From contig JAXDBU010000124.1 of assembly GCA_034678485.1 (NCBI GenBank), positions 1 through 64,000 on the forward strand: a DNA stretch of 64,000 nt. Direction: 5' to 3'. The notes beneath the pieces are model-generated. The model searched no databases. It had not been told where the DNA came from and was given only the letters and a program-made list of their open reading frames with translations. Origin of the DNA: PLanc-01 sp034678485. Its GTDB lineage: Bacteria > Planctomycetota > Phycisphaerae > Sedimentisphaerales > Anaerobacaceae. Positions 34,167 to 43,202 of the stretch are shown here, piece by piece (the stretch's first letter is position 1; every line of letters begins with the position of its first letter). A program made the position numbers and the translations under genes.

Positions 34167-35314
34167 TGGATGCGTCGGGCTTCACTGCGTTGAACAATGA
34201 TGGAACGGTCCGACTGCTGGCCTCGCGGAGGAACTGGATCGAGGGCGAGGCGGTGAGCCAGTTGAAAAAGACCGCCGACCTGCCGGGCATGCGTCTGGCG
34301 GTGGGACTGCCCGACCTGCATCCCGGCCGGGGACATCCCGTGGGTGCGGCCTTCATCACCGAGGGGGTGTTCTATCCCCAATTGATCGGCAATGACGTCG
34401 GCTGTGGGATGGGCCTGTGGCAGACCGATCTCCAACGCCGGAAGTTCAAGCAGGACCAGTGTCTCAAGAGGCTCCAGGACCTGGAAAGTCCTTGGGAGGG
34501 AGACACGATCGAGTGGCTGGCACGGTACGGCGTCGAGGCGACGGAATCGGATATCGTCCTCGGCACGATCGGCAGCGGAAACCACTTCGCCGAGATCCAG
34601 GACTGGCATGAGATCTGCGATCCCACCATCTTCGACAGCTTGGGCCTCCAGAAGCAGTCTCTCATGATTCTGGTGCACAGCGGCTCGCGGGGGCTCGGCG
34701 ACCTGTTGCTGCACAACCATGTGGACGAGCACGGGGCCGCGGGATTGCAGTCGGACAGCGAGGAGGCGCCCGCATACCTGAACCGGCACGATCGTGCCCG
34801 ACAATGGGCGGTGGCCAATCGCGTCTTGATCGCCCATCGTATGGCCGAGCAGATCCATTGCACGACCCAGGCCGTGTTGGACGTTTGTCACAACAGCGTC
34901 ACGCCGGCGGAGTTCGCCGGTCGAGCAGCTTGGCTCCATCGCAAAGGGGCGGCCCCCGCGGATGCGCCGGCCCTCGTAATCCCGGGGACGCGAGGATCGC
35001 TCAGCTACCTCGCGATCCCGACGGGCGATCAGCAGAGAAACGCCTGGTCGCTCGCCCACGGCGCGGGACGACGCTGGAACCGCCTGTCCGCCAAGTCCCG
35101 GCTCAAGGATCGATACCGCGCCGACTCCCTGGTCCGGACTGAACTGGGCGGCATGGTGATCTGCCAGGACAAGGATCTGCTCTTCGAAGAGGCTCCACAG
35201 GCGTACAAGGATATCGACGTCGTCATCGCGGACATGGTCGAGGCGGGGCTCATCCGCGTCGTCGCCACGCTCAAGCCGCTGATTACCTACAAGGTCCGAA
35301 GATCCGCACGTTGA
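34166..35314 (+). CDS. RtcB-family RNA ligase-like protein
   Basis: A 382-residue RtcB relative, shorter than E. coli RtcB. It has the metal-binding core GNDVGCGM, GTIGSGNHFAEI, LVHSGSRGLGD, and the nucleotidyl-transfer histidine region SLAHGAGRRWNR, followed by LGGMVICQDKDLLFEEAPQA and DVVIADMVEAGLI. RtcB ligases join RNA ends with 2',3'-cyclic phosphate or 3'-phosphate to 5'-OH ends using GTP and Mn2+. The sequence resembles the branch called release-factor-H-coupled RctB, but no prfH gene is next to it. The start overlaps the DUF503 stop by one base. Confidence 0.85.
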   Translation: MDASGFTALNNDGTVRLLASRRNWIEGEAVSQLKKTADLPGMRLAVGLPDLHPGRGHPVGAAFITEGVFYPQLIGNDVGCGMGLWQTDLQRRKFKQDQCLKRLQDLESPWEGDTIEWLARYGVEATESDIVLGTIGSGNHFAEIQDWHEICDPTIFDSLGLQKQSLMILVHSGSRGLGDLLLHNHVDEHGAAGLQSDSEEAPAYLNRHDRARQWAVANRVLIAHRMAEQIHCTTQAVLDVCHNSVTPAEFAGRAAWLHRKGAAPADAPALVIPGTRGSLSYLAIPTGDQQRNAWSLAHGAGRRWNRLSAKSRLKDRYRADSLVRTELGGMVICQDKDLLFEEAPQAYKDIDVVIADMVEAGLIRVVATLKPLITYKVRRSAR

Positions 35315-35492
35315 TCCCCATGCGGGTCCGCGAGGGGACAGCGTTCAGGCGGCGACAGCACCTTGTGGTGTCGGATCGAATACAAACGCGTCACACGCCG
35401 CGGCGTGAAGAATGAAGTTGAAACCGGACGGGGGACTCGATTATGCTCTTTCGCTGGCTTGCATCAGCACCATAGAATGGAAAGGATCAGTC

Positions 35493-37475
35493 ATGAGAGT
35501 CTGTCGCATCTTGGCGTCGTTTGGTGTTCTGCTGGTCGTCGGCTGCAGTTCCGTCGCGGGCAACTCCGCGAGCGCGGGCTCCGGCGGGAAGGTCTGGCTC
35601 TCCGACCTCGATATCAGCAAGACCCAGCAGGGCTGGGGCGATCCGCACAAGAACCAGTCCGTGGACGGCAACCCGCTGAAGATCGGCGGCAAGACCTTCG
35701 AACGCGGCCTGGGCACACACGCCGACAGCATACTCTATGTCGAGCTCAACGGCGGCAGCACCCGCTTCACCGCCTTCGTCGGCGTAGACAACGAAGCGGG
35801 CACTCGCGGCAGCGTCGAGTTCCGCGTCCTCGCCGACGGCAAACAGGTCTACAACAGCGGCGTGGTCAAGAGTGGCGACGCAGCCAAGCAGGTGGACGTC
35901 GATGTCACCGGCGTCCAGATGCTCGTGCTGTCCGTCGGCTCCGGCGAGGGCATGAACTACGACCATGCGGACTGGGCCGACGCGTTCTTCACCGTCACCG
36001 GGACGGTGCCCAAGACCGTCGATGCCCCGAAAGAGGAGGCGGTGATCCTGACCCCGAAACCCTCGGCCAAGCCGCGGATCAACAGTCCCCGCGTGTTCGG
36101 CGTCCGACCCGGCTCGCCTGTCCTGTACACCATCGCCGCCTCCGGCCAGCGTCCGATGTGGTTCAACGCGGAGAACCTGCCCGCCGTGCTCAAGATCGAC
36201 CGCGAAACCGGCCGGATCACCGGCAAGTTCACGAAGCCCGGCGAGTGCAAGATCACCCTGGTCGCCACGAACGACCTGGGCGAAGCCAAACGAGAGCTCA
36301 AGATCGTCGTGGGCGACACACTCGCGCTGACCCCGCCGCTCGGATGGAACAGTTGGAACTGCTGGGGCTGCGCCGTAGACGAGAAGAAGATCCGCGAGGC
36401 CGCCGACGCCATGGTCAAGTCGGGCCTGGTCGAGCACGGCTGGCAGTACATCAACATCGACGACTGCTGGATGGTCAAGCCCAACGAGAGCAACCCGACG
36501 ATCGGCGGGCCAACCCGCGACGCAGCCGGACGCATCCTGACCAACAAGCGGTTCCCCGATATGAAGGCCCTCACGGACTACGTCCATAGCCTGGGCCTGA
36601 AGATCGGCACGTACATCTCGCCCGGCCCGTGGACCTGCCAGGGATACGAGGGGAGCTGGCAGCACGAGCAGGCGGACGCCATGCAGTTCGCAGAGTGGGG
36701 ATTCGACTATCTCAAGTACGACTGGTGCGGCTATGGCTCCATCGTGTCCAACCCCACACTGGAGCAGATGAAAGAGCCCTACCTGTTCATGGGCCTGTGC
36801 CTCAGGCGTGCCGGACGGGACATCGTCTACAGCCTGTGCCAGTACGGCATGGGCGACGTCTGGAAATGGGGCGCCGAGGTCGGCGGCAACTGCTGGCGAA
36901 CCACCGGCGACATCACCGACACCTGGGGCAACATGAGCGGCATCGGGTTCGCCCAGAGCGAGAAGGCCCCCTACGGAGGTCCCGGCCACTGGAACGACCC
37001 CGACATGCTCGTCGTCGGCATGGTCGGCTGGGGTCCGAACATCCGCGACAGCCACCTGACCCCCAATGAACAGTACACGCACATCAGTCTGTGGAGCCTG
37101 CTGTGCTCGCCGTTGCTGATCGGCTGCGATCTGACGCGCCTCGACGAGTTCACGCTGAACCTGCTGACGAATGACGAGGTGCTCGAAGTGAACCAGGACC
37201 CGCTGGGCGAGCAGGCCAGGCGGGTCGCGCAGGACGGCCACTGCGAGGTCTGGGCCAAGAGGATGGAGGACGGCTCGACCGCAGTCGGCCTGTTCAATCG
37301 CGATGAGACCCCGCAGACAGTTGCCGCCAAGTGGTCCGACGTGGGTGTGACCGGCAAGCAACAGGTTCGCGACCTCTGGCGTCAGAAGGATTTGGGCACG
37401 TTCGAGGGCAGCTTCGGCGCGGAAGTCCCGCGTCACGGCGTTTTCCTGGTGCGTCTGTTCCCAGCGAATCAATAG
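35493..37475 (+). CDS. GH27 alpha-galactosidase lipoprotein with N-terminal NPCBM domain
   Basis: A 660-residue predicted lipoprotein enzyme. ATG 35493 follows AAAGGA. The leader ends in a lipobox-like VVGCSS. Residues about 35-175 (VWLSDLDISKTQQGWGDPHK, FERGLGTHADSILYVEL) are an NPCBM/NEW2 domain; about 205-285 is a putative Ig-like domain (RPGSPVLYTIAASGQRPMWF, ETGRITGKFTKPGE). The GH27 barrel follows: PPLGWNSWNCWGC, INIDDCWM, FPDMKALTDYVHSLGLKIGT, FDYLKYDWCGYG with the expected nucleophile D410, and CWRTTGDITDTW with the RxxxD acid/base D473. It should release alpha-linked galactose from galactomannan, raffinose-type sugars or glycans. A C-terminal beta domain ends the chain. Confidence 0.9.
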   Translation: MRVCRILASFGVLLVVGCSSVAGNSASAGSGGKVWLSDLDISKTQQGWGDPHKNQSVDGNPLKIGGKTFERGLGTHADSILYVELNGGSTRFTAFVGVDNEAGTRGSVEFRVLADGKQVYNSGVVKSGDAAKQVDVDVTGVQMLVLSVGSGEGMNYDHADWADAFFTVTGTVPKTVDAPKEEAVILTPKPSAKPRINSPRVFGVRPGSPVLYTIAASGQRPMWFNAENLPAVLKIDRETGRITGKFTKPGECKITLVATNDLGEAKRELKIVVGDTLALTPPLGWNSWNCWGCAVDEKKIREAADAMVKSGLVEHGWQYINIDDCWMVKPNESNPTIGGPTRDAAGRILTNKRFPDMKALTDYVHSLGLKIGTYISPGPWTCQGYEGSWQHEQADAMQFAEWGFDYLKYDWCGYGSIVSNPTLEQMKEPYLFMGLCLRRAGRDIVYSLCQYGMGDVWKWGAEVGGNCWRTTGDITDTWGNMSGIGFAQSEKAPYGGPGHWNDPDMLVVGMVGWGPNIRDSHLTPNEQYTHISLWSLLCSPLLIGCDLTRLDEFTLNLLTNDEVLEVNQDPLGEQARRVAQDGHCEVWAKRMEDGSTAVGLFNRDETPQTVAAKWSDVGVTGKQQVRDLWRQKDLGTFEGSFGAEVPRHGVFLVRLFPANQ

Positions 37476-37526
37476 GATATCGGTGGGCACAGCCCACCCT
37501 GCACGGCTCAAGAACCTCAAGGGTGT

Positions 37527-37569
37527 CAAGGACCTCAGGAGCACCAAAGTGAGGTACTTGAGGTCCTTG
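37527..37569 (+). terminator. Inverted repeat after the alpha-galactosidase gene
   Basis: A perfect 11-bp inverted repeat (CAAGGACCTCA / TGAGGTCCTTG) with a 21-base loop, 51 bases after the stop. There is no T run, so termination is only one possibility. Confidence 0.3.
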
Positions 37570-37647
37570 CTCCCCTTGACGGCGGGATGGTGCGTGATTT
37601 GCACCCGATGTGCCCCCTACCATCCGCAGGTAATGCTGCGGCGGTCA

Positions 37648-37676
37648 TTGCCTTGCCCGAGCGGATTTGGTAGAAT
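37648..37676 (+). promoter_or_regulatory. Predicted promoter for the DUF362 gene
   Basis: TTGCCT (37648-37653) and TAGAAT (37671-37676) with a 17-base spacer, 56 bases before the start codon. Confidence 0.5.
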
Positions 37677-37731
37677 GCACGAGTGGCAAGTGATTCCGTG
37701 CAGGCCGGCCGGAACGCGTCGGGAAGAGACT

Positions 37732-38802
37732 ATGGAAGACTGCGTCAATCATCTCAGTCGTCGGCAGATCCTCAGGGGGCTGGGCGGCGCCGCCGTCGTT
37801 GCGGCCTTCGGGCCGGCCCTTTTGCGGCCAGGCCGAGTTGCAGCCCAGAGCGACTCTTCGCGGCCGGACACGCAGCTCTTTACACCCTGGACGAAATCAT
37901 CGAAGGTCAGCCTGATCAAGGGCAACGACCGTCGGGAGATCGTCTTTCAGGCACTGAAACATATCGAAGACGAGGTCGTGGCCTCGCTCGGCGCCAAAAA
38001 GAAGATCCTTATCAAACCCAACTTCGTCTCGACGAGTCGGGAACTGGCAGCCACGCACGTCGACGCAGTGCGGGGCATCCTGGACTTTCTCCGGCCGCAC
38101 TTCAAGGGCCAGATCACCGTCGGGGAATCTTCCCCCGGCACGGGCAGCACGTTCGAAGGCTTTCAGAACTTCGACTATCTGCCCATCGAGAAGGAGTACG
38201 GCGTCACACTGGTGGACCTGAACACGCAGCCTTTTGTGCATCGTTACGTGTTCGGACGCAGGCACCAACCGATCCCGATCCGGATCATCTCGACGTTCCT
38301 CGACCCGGACACCTACCTCATCTCGGCGGCCAAGATGAAGACGCACGACCGCGCGGTGACGACGTTGTCGCTCAAGAACGTCCTGCTCGGCGCCCCGCTG
38401 AACGACGGCACGAAAAACGACAAATCGCTGACGCACACGGAGTACAACTTCAGTCCCCGGGCCGTGCTGCATTTCAACATGTTCCACCTGGCGCAGGAGA
38501 TCTGGCCGGACCTCGGGGTGATCGATGGGTTTGTCGCGATGGAAGGCAACGGACCCGTCGGCGGGACGCCGGTCGATGCCCGCGTCGCCTTAGCCAGTCT
38601 GGACCCGCTGGCGATGGATACGCTCACCACCCAACTGATGGGCTTCGACCCAGGCAAGATTCCGTACCTGACCTCGATGGCCGAGGCGGGCATGGGCCAG
38701 GGCGATCTGACGAAGGTCCAGATCGTGGGCACGCCTGCCGAGAACTGTCGATACAAATTCAAACCACACGAGAAGCTCATCGAGCCCTACGGCCTGAGCT
38801 GA
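37732..38802 (+). CDS. Tat-exported DUF362 domain protein
   Basis: A 356-residue protein. ATG 37732 (MEDCVNHLSRRQILRG) opens a twin-arginine leader (SRRQILRGLGGAAVVAAFGP). The mature part matches DUF362: KKKILIKPNFVSTSRELAAT, VGESSPGTG, LISAAKMKTHDRAVTTLSLK NVLLG, then VIDGFVAMEGNGPVGGTPVD and GDLTKVQIVG. DUF362 proteins often carry iron-sulfur clusters in other genomes, but no Cys cluster is visible here, so this is the cluster-free Tat form. Function unknown. Confidence 0.8.
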   Translation: MEDCVNHLSRRQILRGLGGAAVVAAFGPALLRPGRVAAQSDSSRPDTQLFTPWTKSSKVSLIKGNDRREIVFQALKHIEDEVVASLGAKKKILIKPNFVSTSRELAATHVDAVRGILDFLRPHFKGQITVGESSPGTGSTFEGFQNFDYLPIEKEYGVTLVDLNTQPFVHRYVFGRRHQPIPIRIISTFLDPDTYLISAAKMKTHDRAVTTLSLKNVLLGAPLNDGTKNDKSLTHTEYNFSPRAVLHFNMFHLAQEIWPDLGVIDGFVAMEGNGPVGGTPVDARVALASLDPLAMDTLTTQLMGFDPGKIPYLTSMAEAGMGQGDLTKVQIVGTPAENCRYKFKPHEKLIEPYGLS

Positions 38803-38847
38803 TCGACGTGCCGCCTCTCGGATGGGATGGGTTCGGTGGTGCCGTAG

Positions 38848-40503
38848 ATGAAATGGTCGTTCTGCATTGTCGCGGCATGGACGCTCCAACTATCGCTGCA
38901 ACCGTCGGCTTGCCCGGCGGGCGACGGACCCGTGCCAATCCCGCCCGGGACGGCGCCGGTCTATCAGTTCCGATCATCCGTCTACGACCGGGATTTCTAC
39001 ACGCTCGACGGGGCCGAGAGGGACCTGCTGTTGACCCGCTGGCCCGACGTGTGGACGTACGAACGGATCGCATTCCGCGCGTTCGACCAGCCCGTCGAGG
39101 ACGCCCTGGCGCCGGTCCATCGGTTCTGGTCCGCGTCGTTCAACTCGCATTTCTATACCATCAACCGCGCGGAGATACACCAATTTCTTGTCGACTATCC
39201 CGACGTATGGACCCATGAGGGCGTCGCGTTCTTCGCCTATCCCGAGGATGACCATCCGGCAGGCACGATGCCGGCGTATCGCTTCTGGGCGGACTCCCTG
39301 GGGACTCACCGCTACACGACGAGCGACCGCGAGCGATTCAAGTTGACCTGGGAGAATCCTGCCGTCTGGCAGTACGAAGACATAGCGTGGTATGCCTACC
39401 CATCGGACGGTCTGTCGGTGGCTCAGATCGTGAAGGGACCGGCTTTGGAGTGGGTCGCGCAGGAATCGGTAACGATCGTGTGGGAAACCGACGTCCCATC
39501 CGGCACGAGTGTCGGCTATGGCACCGATTCCGTGGACGAGTTCGAGGTCTCCGATCCCGCCTGGGTCACCCTGCACAAGGTCGTCCTATCCGATCTGACG
39601 CCGGACACGCTGTACACGTATGTCGTGAGATCGGGAACCGCTTCCAGGACGGGCACGTTCCGCACCGCGCCGCGCGAAGGACAGGCCTTTCGGTTCGCGG
39701 TCTTGAGCGATACCCAGTGGGACAAAGACACGCACAGGCAGATCGCGGCGGATATTCTGGAGAGCCAGCCGGGACTTGTTCTCCACTGCGGCGACCTCAC
39801 CAGTTGCGGGCGCAATCTCGACCTCTGGGAGACCGAGTTCTTCAGACCCGCGTCCGAGCTGCTCACGCACATCCCGCTGGTCGCGGTCCCGGGCAATCAC
39901 GAGTACTTCGGGCTCGGTCCCCCCTGGTTCTTCTACTGGTTCGATCGGCCCGTCAACGACGGATGGTTCGCCCTGGAATACGGCAACGCCTACTTCATCG
40001 GATTGCACACGGGCGCGCCGTTCTGCCCTGGGAGTCCTCAGTATGAATGGCTGGTCCAGGAACTCGCCGCGGCGCCGTGTCGGAATGCGACGTGGCGAGT
40101 CGTGTTCTTCCACGAGCCGCCGTTCACTTCGACGAACGGGCACACGGACAATCCCGCCGCCCAGGACTATCTGGTGCCGCTGTGCGAGCAGTACGGCGTG
40201 GACGTCGTCTTCAGCGGGCACAGTCACGTCTACGAGCGGTATTTCCACAACGGCGTCTATTACATCGTCACCGGCGGCGCCGGCGGCCACCTCTACACCT
40301 TGGTGGCGGACAAGACGCTGCCCATCCGCGAGTTCGGCCTGAGCATCCACCACTACTGCATCGTGGACGTCGATCCTGCGGCGGGAACACTCCGAATCTC
40401 CGCCATCGACATGGCCGGCGAGATCTTCGACTCCATTGAACTGCCCAGGGAGTCTCAGGCCGCGATCGCGTGTCACGCGGAGGCATCGCCGACGGGTGAC
40501 TGA
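38848..40503 (+). CDS. Secreted purple-acid-phosphatase-like metallophosphatase with DUF5648-like repeats
   Basis: A 551-residue secreted protein. An N-terminal signal peptide (MKWSFCIVAAWTLQLSLQPS) precedes about three DUF5648-like modules (to ~190): VYQFRSSVYDRDFYTLDGAE, VHRFWSASFNSHFYTINRAE and AYRFWADSLGTHRYTTSDRE, each followed by W.YE.IA..AY text. Next is a purple-acid-phosphatase N-terminal/Fn3-like domain (SVTIVWETDVPSGTSVGYGT) and the catalytic domain with metal ligands in VLSDTQWD, HCGDLTSCG, VPGNHEY, VFFHEPPF and FSGHSHVYER. It should hydrolyse phosphoesters outside the cell; substrate unknown. Its 3' end overlaps the convergent M50 gene by 31 bases. The ribosome site is weak. Confidence 0.85.
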   Translation: MKWSFCIVAAWTLQLSLQPSACPAGDGPVPIPPGTAPVYQFRSSVYDRDFYTLDGAERDLLLTRWPDVWTYERIAFRAFDQPVEDALAPVHRFWSASFNSHFYTINRAEIHQFLVDYPDVWTHEGVAFFAYPEDDHPAGTMPAYRFWADSLGTHRYTTSDRERFKLTWENPAVWQYEDIAWYAYPSDGLSVAQIVKGPALEWVAQESVTIVWETDVPSGTSVGYGTDSVDEFEVSDPAWVTLHKVVLSDLTPDTLYTYVVRSGTASRTGTFRTAPREGQAFRFAVLSDTQWDKDTHRQIAADILESQPGLVLHCGDLTSCGRNLDLWETEFFRPASELLTHIPLVAVPGNHEYFGLGPPWFFYWFDRPVNDGWFALEYGNAYFIGLHTGAPFCPGSPQYEWLVQELAAAPCRNATWRVVFFHEPPFTSTNGHTDNPAAQDYLVPLCEQYGVDVVFSGHSHVYERYFHNGVYYIVTGGAGGHLYTLVADKTLPIREFGLSIHHYCIVDVDPAAGTLRISAIDMAGEIFDSIELPRESQAAIACHAEASPTGD

Positions 40504-41423
40504 AGAACGTCCGTTCGTACCGCCGAGGGCGGACGCCAGGCGTAGATGGGGCCTTCCTCGCCGCATTCCATGCACCACATGGCGGCGGCGACCGTGCCGC
40601 ACTGCGGACACGCGGGTTGGGCTTCGAATACATCGAAGGCCGTCCGACAGTTGGGACAGGACCAGAAACTGCCCATAGGCGGCGCCGCCCGACAGCTCGG
40701 ACAGGCGTACCCCTCCCGACGCGGCGCCCTCGCCAGGCGGAGAAGACGCAATCCATACCGCAATCCGCTCCAGCAGTTCAGCACGATGAACACGCACAAG
40801 ATGCCCAGCCAGGGCGATCCCGACCACACAGCCAGCGCCACGAGGCCTGCGACGCCGACGAGACCGAGAATCGCTGTGACGGTCAGACTCCAGGCTCGTC
40901 CGACGACGAACCACAGGAGCGAACGGAGGATCTGGCCGCCGTCCAGGGGATAGATGGGCAGGAGATTGAAGATCAGCAGGCCAAAGTTGATGTAGGAGAT
41001 CGCACGCAGAAGGCGGTACACATCGGGCATCGCGTGGAGGACGCCGGTCTGCATGGCGAGTGCTTTGAGCAACCACAACACCGGGACCAGGACCACATTG
41101 ACGAGCGGTCCGGCCGCGAGACTCCAGAGTATCGCTCCCGGCCGTTGCGGCGGCTGGACGTAGGCGACGCCGCCCAGCGGCCACAGGACGATCTGATCAG
41201 CCTGCCCACCGACCTGCCGGCACGCCAGCGAGTGCCCGAACTCGTGCATCAGGACGATGGCGAACAGAGCCAGGTATTCCACTGCGTTCCAGATCGGAGA
41301 CGAATACCGTCCAATCCGCTGGTCGATCCCGTACCACGCGACGAGAAACCACGTCCAGTGCAGGTACAAGTCGATCCCCGCCAGGCGGAACAGATGAATG
41401 GAGCCTTGTCGTGTCGGTGTCAT
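40473..41423 (-). CDS. Site-2-protease-type M50 membrane metallopeptidase with C-terminal zinc ribbons
   Basis: A 316-residue integral membrane protein. The zinc site is HEFGH in ALFAIVLMHEFGHSLACRQV, with the third ligand in NLLPIYPLDGGQIL, as in rhomboid-unrelated S2P/FtsRIP-type M50B peptidases that cleave within membranes. About five to six transmembrane helices. The C-terminal ~80 residues contain CxxC pairs (ACPSC, SCPNC, ACPQC, WCMEC), i.e. cytosolic zinc ribbons. Its ATG (41421-41423) overlaps the TGA of the DUF4276 gene, so it is the third gene of the ATPase-DUF4276 operon. In such a setting it could release a membrane-bound effector or regulator; this is inference. Confidence 0.8.
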   Translation of the reverse strand: MTPTRQGSIHLFRLAGIDLYLHWTWFLVAWYGIDQRIGRYSSPIWNAVEYLALFAIVLMHEFGHSLACRQVGGQADQIVLWPLGGVAYVQPPQRPGAILWSLAAGPLVNVVLVPVLWLLKALAMQTGVLHAMPDVYRLLRAISYINFGLLIFNLLPIYPLDGGQILRSLLWFVVGRAWSLTVTAILGLVGVAGLVALAVWSGSPWLGILCVFIVLNCWSGLRYGLRLLRLARAPRREGYACPSCRAAPPMGSFWSCPNCRTAFDVFEAQPACPQCGTVAAAMWCMECGEEGPIYAWRPPSAVRTDVLQSPVGDASA

Positions 41424-42100
41424 GCGATCCTTTCAACGGTCGCCAGCGTTTCGAGTCTCGTGAGCCATTCGTTGAAGTGTGAACACGCCTCGCGCATCTT
41501 GCTCAGGCCAATCTTCTGACTGATAAGAACGCCGTCCGCCACCTTGGAGTAGCCCGGATTCAGTGTAATAATACGTTTGGATGGGGCAGTTTGTTTGCTG
41601 TCATTGATCTCCTCGGGGGACTGGAACTGATCCGTGATCCGCAGCGTTTCCGAGTCGTCTGCCAAATCCAAGCCCTCTGCCAGCAACTTCGGATCACTGA
41701 ACAGAAGGGCCTCGAACTCGTGCATCTGTACATACGGGATGAATCGGGCCGCGTTGAACCCGCTGCCCAATTCGCTCGCCACGTCTGCCAGGATTGCCTG
41801 CTCGATCATCCCAGGCTTTTCACCGAATGGCTTTTGCGCCGCAACCTCCCGATTGGGCCAACTGCTGGGCATGCCATAGTAATCGAACATGGTTGTGCAG
41901 AAGGCATCATGGTCCTGCTTGAGCGTGGTCAGGATATCCCGGCGGGCCCGTGGATACTCGCCGATTCCCCCGCGATGTCCCGGCTTTCCGACCAACCGCG
42001 GATGAAGGAAAACCTCAGTCGATGAGAACCAGGGTTGCAGGACTTTGTTGGCAAAGGTCTCCTCGGTCTGCCCTTCCACCAGGACATGCACCCTAACCAT
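41420..42100 (-). CDS. DUF4276 family protein (TOPRIM-like, partner of the AAA ATPase)
   Basis: A 226-residue protein. ATG 42098-42100 overlaps the last codons of the ATPase gene by eight bases, and its stop overlaps the start of the M50 gene by four. The N-terminus MVRVHVLVEGQTEETFANKV with a conserved Glu, then TTMFDYYGMPSSWP and YVQMHEFEALLFSDPKLLAE, are typical of DUF4276, which has features of TOPRIM nuclease domains (E, then D-x-D/D-Y-like and EALLF). With an ABC-like ATPase such pairs resemble OLD, AbiL, RloAB and PARIS-type defence modules, where the TOPRIM partner is a nuclease. Activity has not been shown for this sequence. Confidence 0.8.
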   Translation of the reverse strand: MVRVHVLVEGQTEETFANKVLQPWFSSTEVFLHPRLVGKPGHRGGIGEYPRARRDILTTLKQDHDAFCTTMFDYYGMPSSWPNREVAAQKPFGEKPGMIEQAILADVASELGSGFNAARFIPYVQMHEFEALLFSDPKLLAEGLDLADDSETLRITDQFQSPEEINDSKQTAPSKRIITLNPGYSKVADGVLISQKIGLSKMREACSHFNEWLTRLETLATVERIA

Positions 42101-43202
42101 CGGAGGGTCTCCCGCCGATGACGTTCTTCTGCCACAGCTCGCCGAGCGAATAATCCTTGAGCCACTCCTGCAATTTCTCGCTGGACAGACGCTCGAATGT
42201 AGATGCCCCCTCCTTGCGCTCCACCACGATGATGTCTTCGGCTTCGAAGTGGTCGAGCAGCGGCGCAGATTGCGTTGACACAATGACCTGCGTCTTCTCC
42301 GTGGCTTTCTTTATCAGTTCCGCGAGCAGGGTCAACGCATAGGGATGCAGGCCCAGCTCCGGCTCATCCAGGAGGATCGTGGCCGGCGGATTCGGCTGCC
42401 ATAGGGCCGTTGCCAGGGCAATGAACCGCAAGGTTCCGTCCGAAAGCTGCGTCACAAGGAATGGATAGTCGCTGCCCCTTTGGGTCCATTCGAGGTGGAG
42501 TATCTCGTCGCCATTGGAGGGCTTTGGGCGGAACTGGAAATCGTCGAAGAAAGGCGCCGCCAGACGCACCGTGTCCCTGATCCTCTCATATGCCCCCTGA
42601 TGCTGGTCGCGCAACATCAGCAGGTAGGCCCCCAGATTCTCTCCATCTTCACGCAGACGCTCATGGTCTCGCACAGAACAGAGCCGGCGCATGCGTGCTG
42701 AATCGCTGGTGTCGTTAAAATGATATACGGCCCATCTCAATATCGAATCTCGGATGGGGCGTGATACCATCCCGTTCGGGCTATACTTCTGTTGCTCCTT
42801 CAGCTTTGACTCGTAGTGCCCTATCCCAATGGAGACATTGACTGGTGGTGCCTTGGCGTCTCCGTCGAAGCAGATGCGCTCGTCAGCGAAAACGAGAGCA
42901 GCGCGGAGCGTGGGCTCGAGGCTGAGTTCATATCCACTGAGACCAAACTGCAAGTGAACATGAATCTGCTTGGTCACCTTGGGGCCCAGGAACATATGAT
43001 CGTCGGCTCCGCCTTTCGCGGCTACATGAGGGGCGAGTCTCCCTTCCACCGCCTCGCGCAGAAAAGTGAAGAAGCTCACGAAGTTGCTCTTGCCCGCGCC
43101 GTTGGCGCCGATGAGGATGTTCAGGTTCCTCAGGGGAAAGTCCACCAGTTCTCTGATGGACTTGAATCCCTTCAGCGTGATCTTGTCGATTGGCTGGCCC
43201 AT
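42093..43202 (-). CDS. AAA/ABC-type ATPase of an OLD/AbiL-like defence pair
   Basis: A 369-residue SMC/ABC-like ATPase. Walker A: ILIGANGAGKSNFVSFFTFL; signature-like LSDGTLRFIALATAL; Walker B: ATILLDEPELGLHPYALTLL; then the H/switch region QVIVSTQSAPLLDHFEAEDI. The N-terminal ITLKGFKSIRELVDFPLRNL is typical of AAA_15/AAA_21 proteins that work with TOPRIM or other effectors. It is the first gene of the three-gene minus-strand operon with eight- and four-base overlaps. Phage defence is the usual setting for such pairs; this is inference here. No strong promoter or ribosome site was recognised upstream. Confidence 0.85.
   Translation of the reverse strand: MGQPIDKITLKGFKSIRELVDFPLRNLNILIGANGAGKSNFVSFFTFLREAVEGRLAPHVAAKGGADDHMFLGPKVTKQIHVHLQFGLSGYELSLEPTLRAALVFADERICFDGDAKAPPVNVSIGIGHYESKLKEQQKYSPNGMVSRPIRDSILRWAVYHFNDTSDSARMRRLCSVRDHERLREDGENLGAYLLMLRDQHQGAYERIRDTVRLAAPFFDDFQFRPKPSNGDEILHLEWTQRGSDYPFLVTQLSDGTLRFIALATALWQPNPPATILLDEPELGLHPYALTLLAELIKKATEKTQVIVSTQSAPLLDHFEAEDIIVVERKEGASTFERLSSEKLQEWLKDYSLGELWQKNVIGGRPSDG

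Noticed and set aside
35487..37604. A 705-residue minus-strand frame across the alpha-galactosidase gene
   Set aside because: Antisense shadow; the plus strand has complete GH27 motifs.
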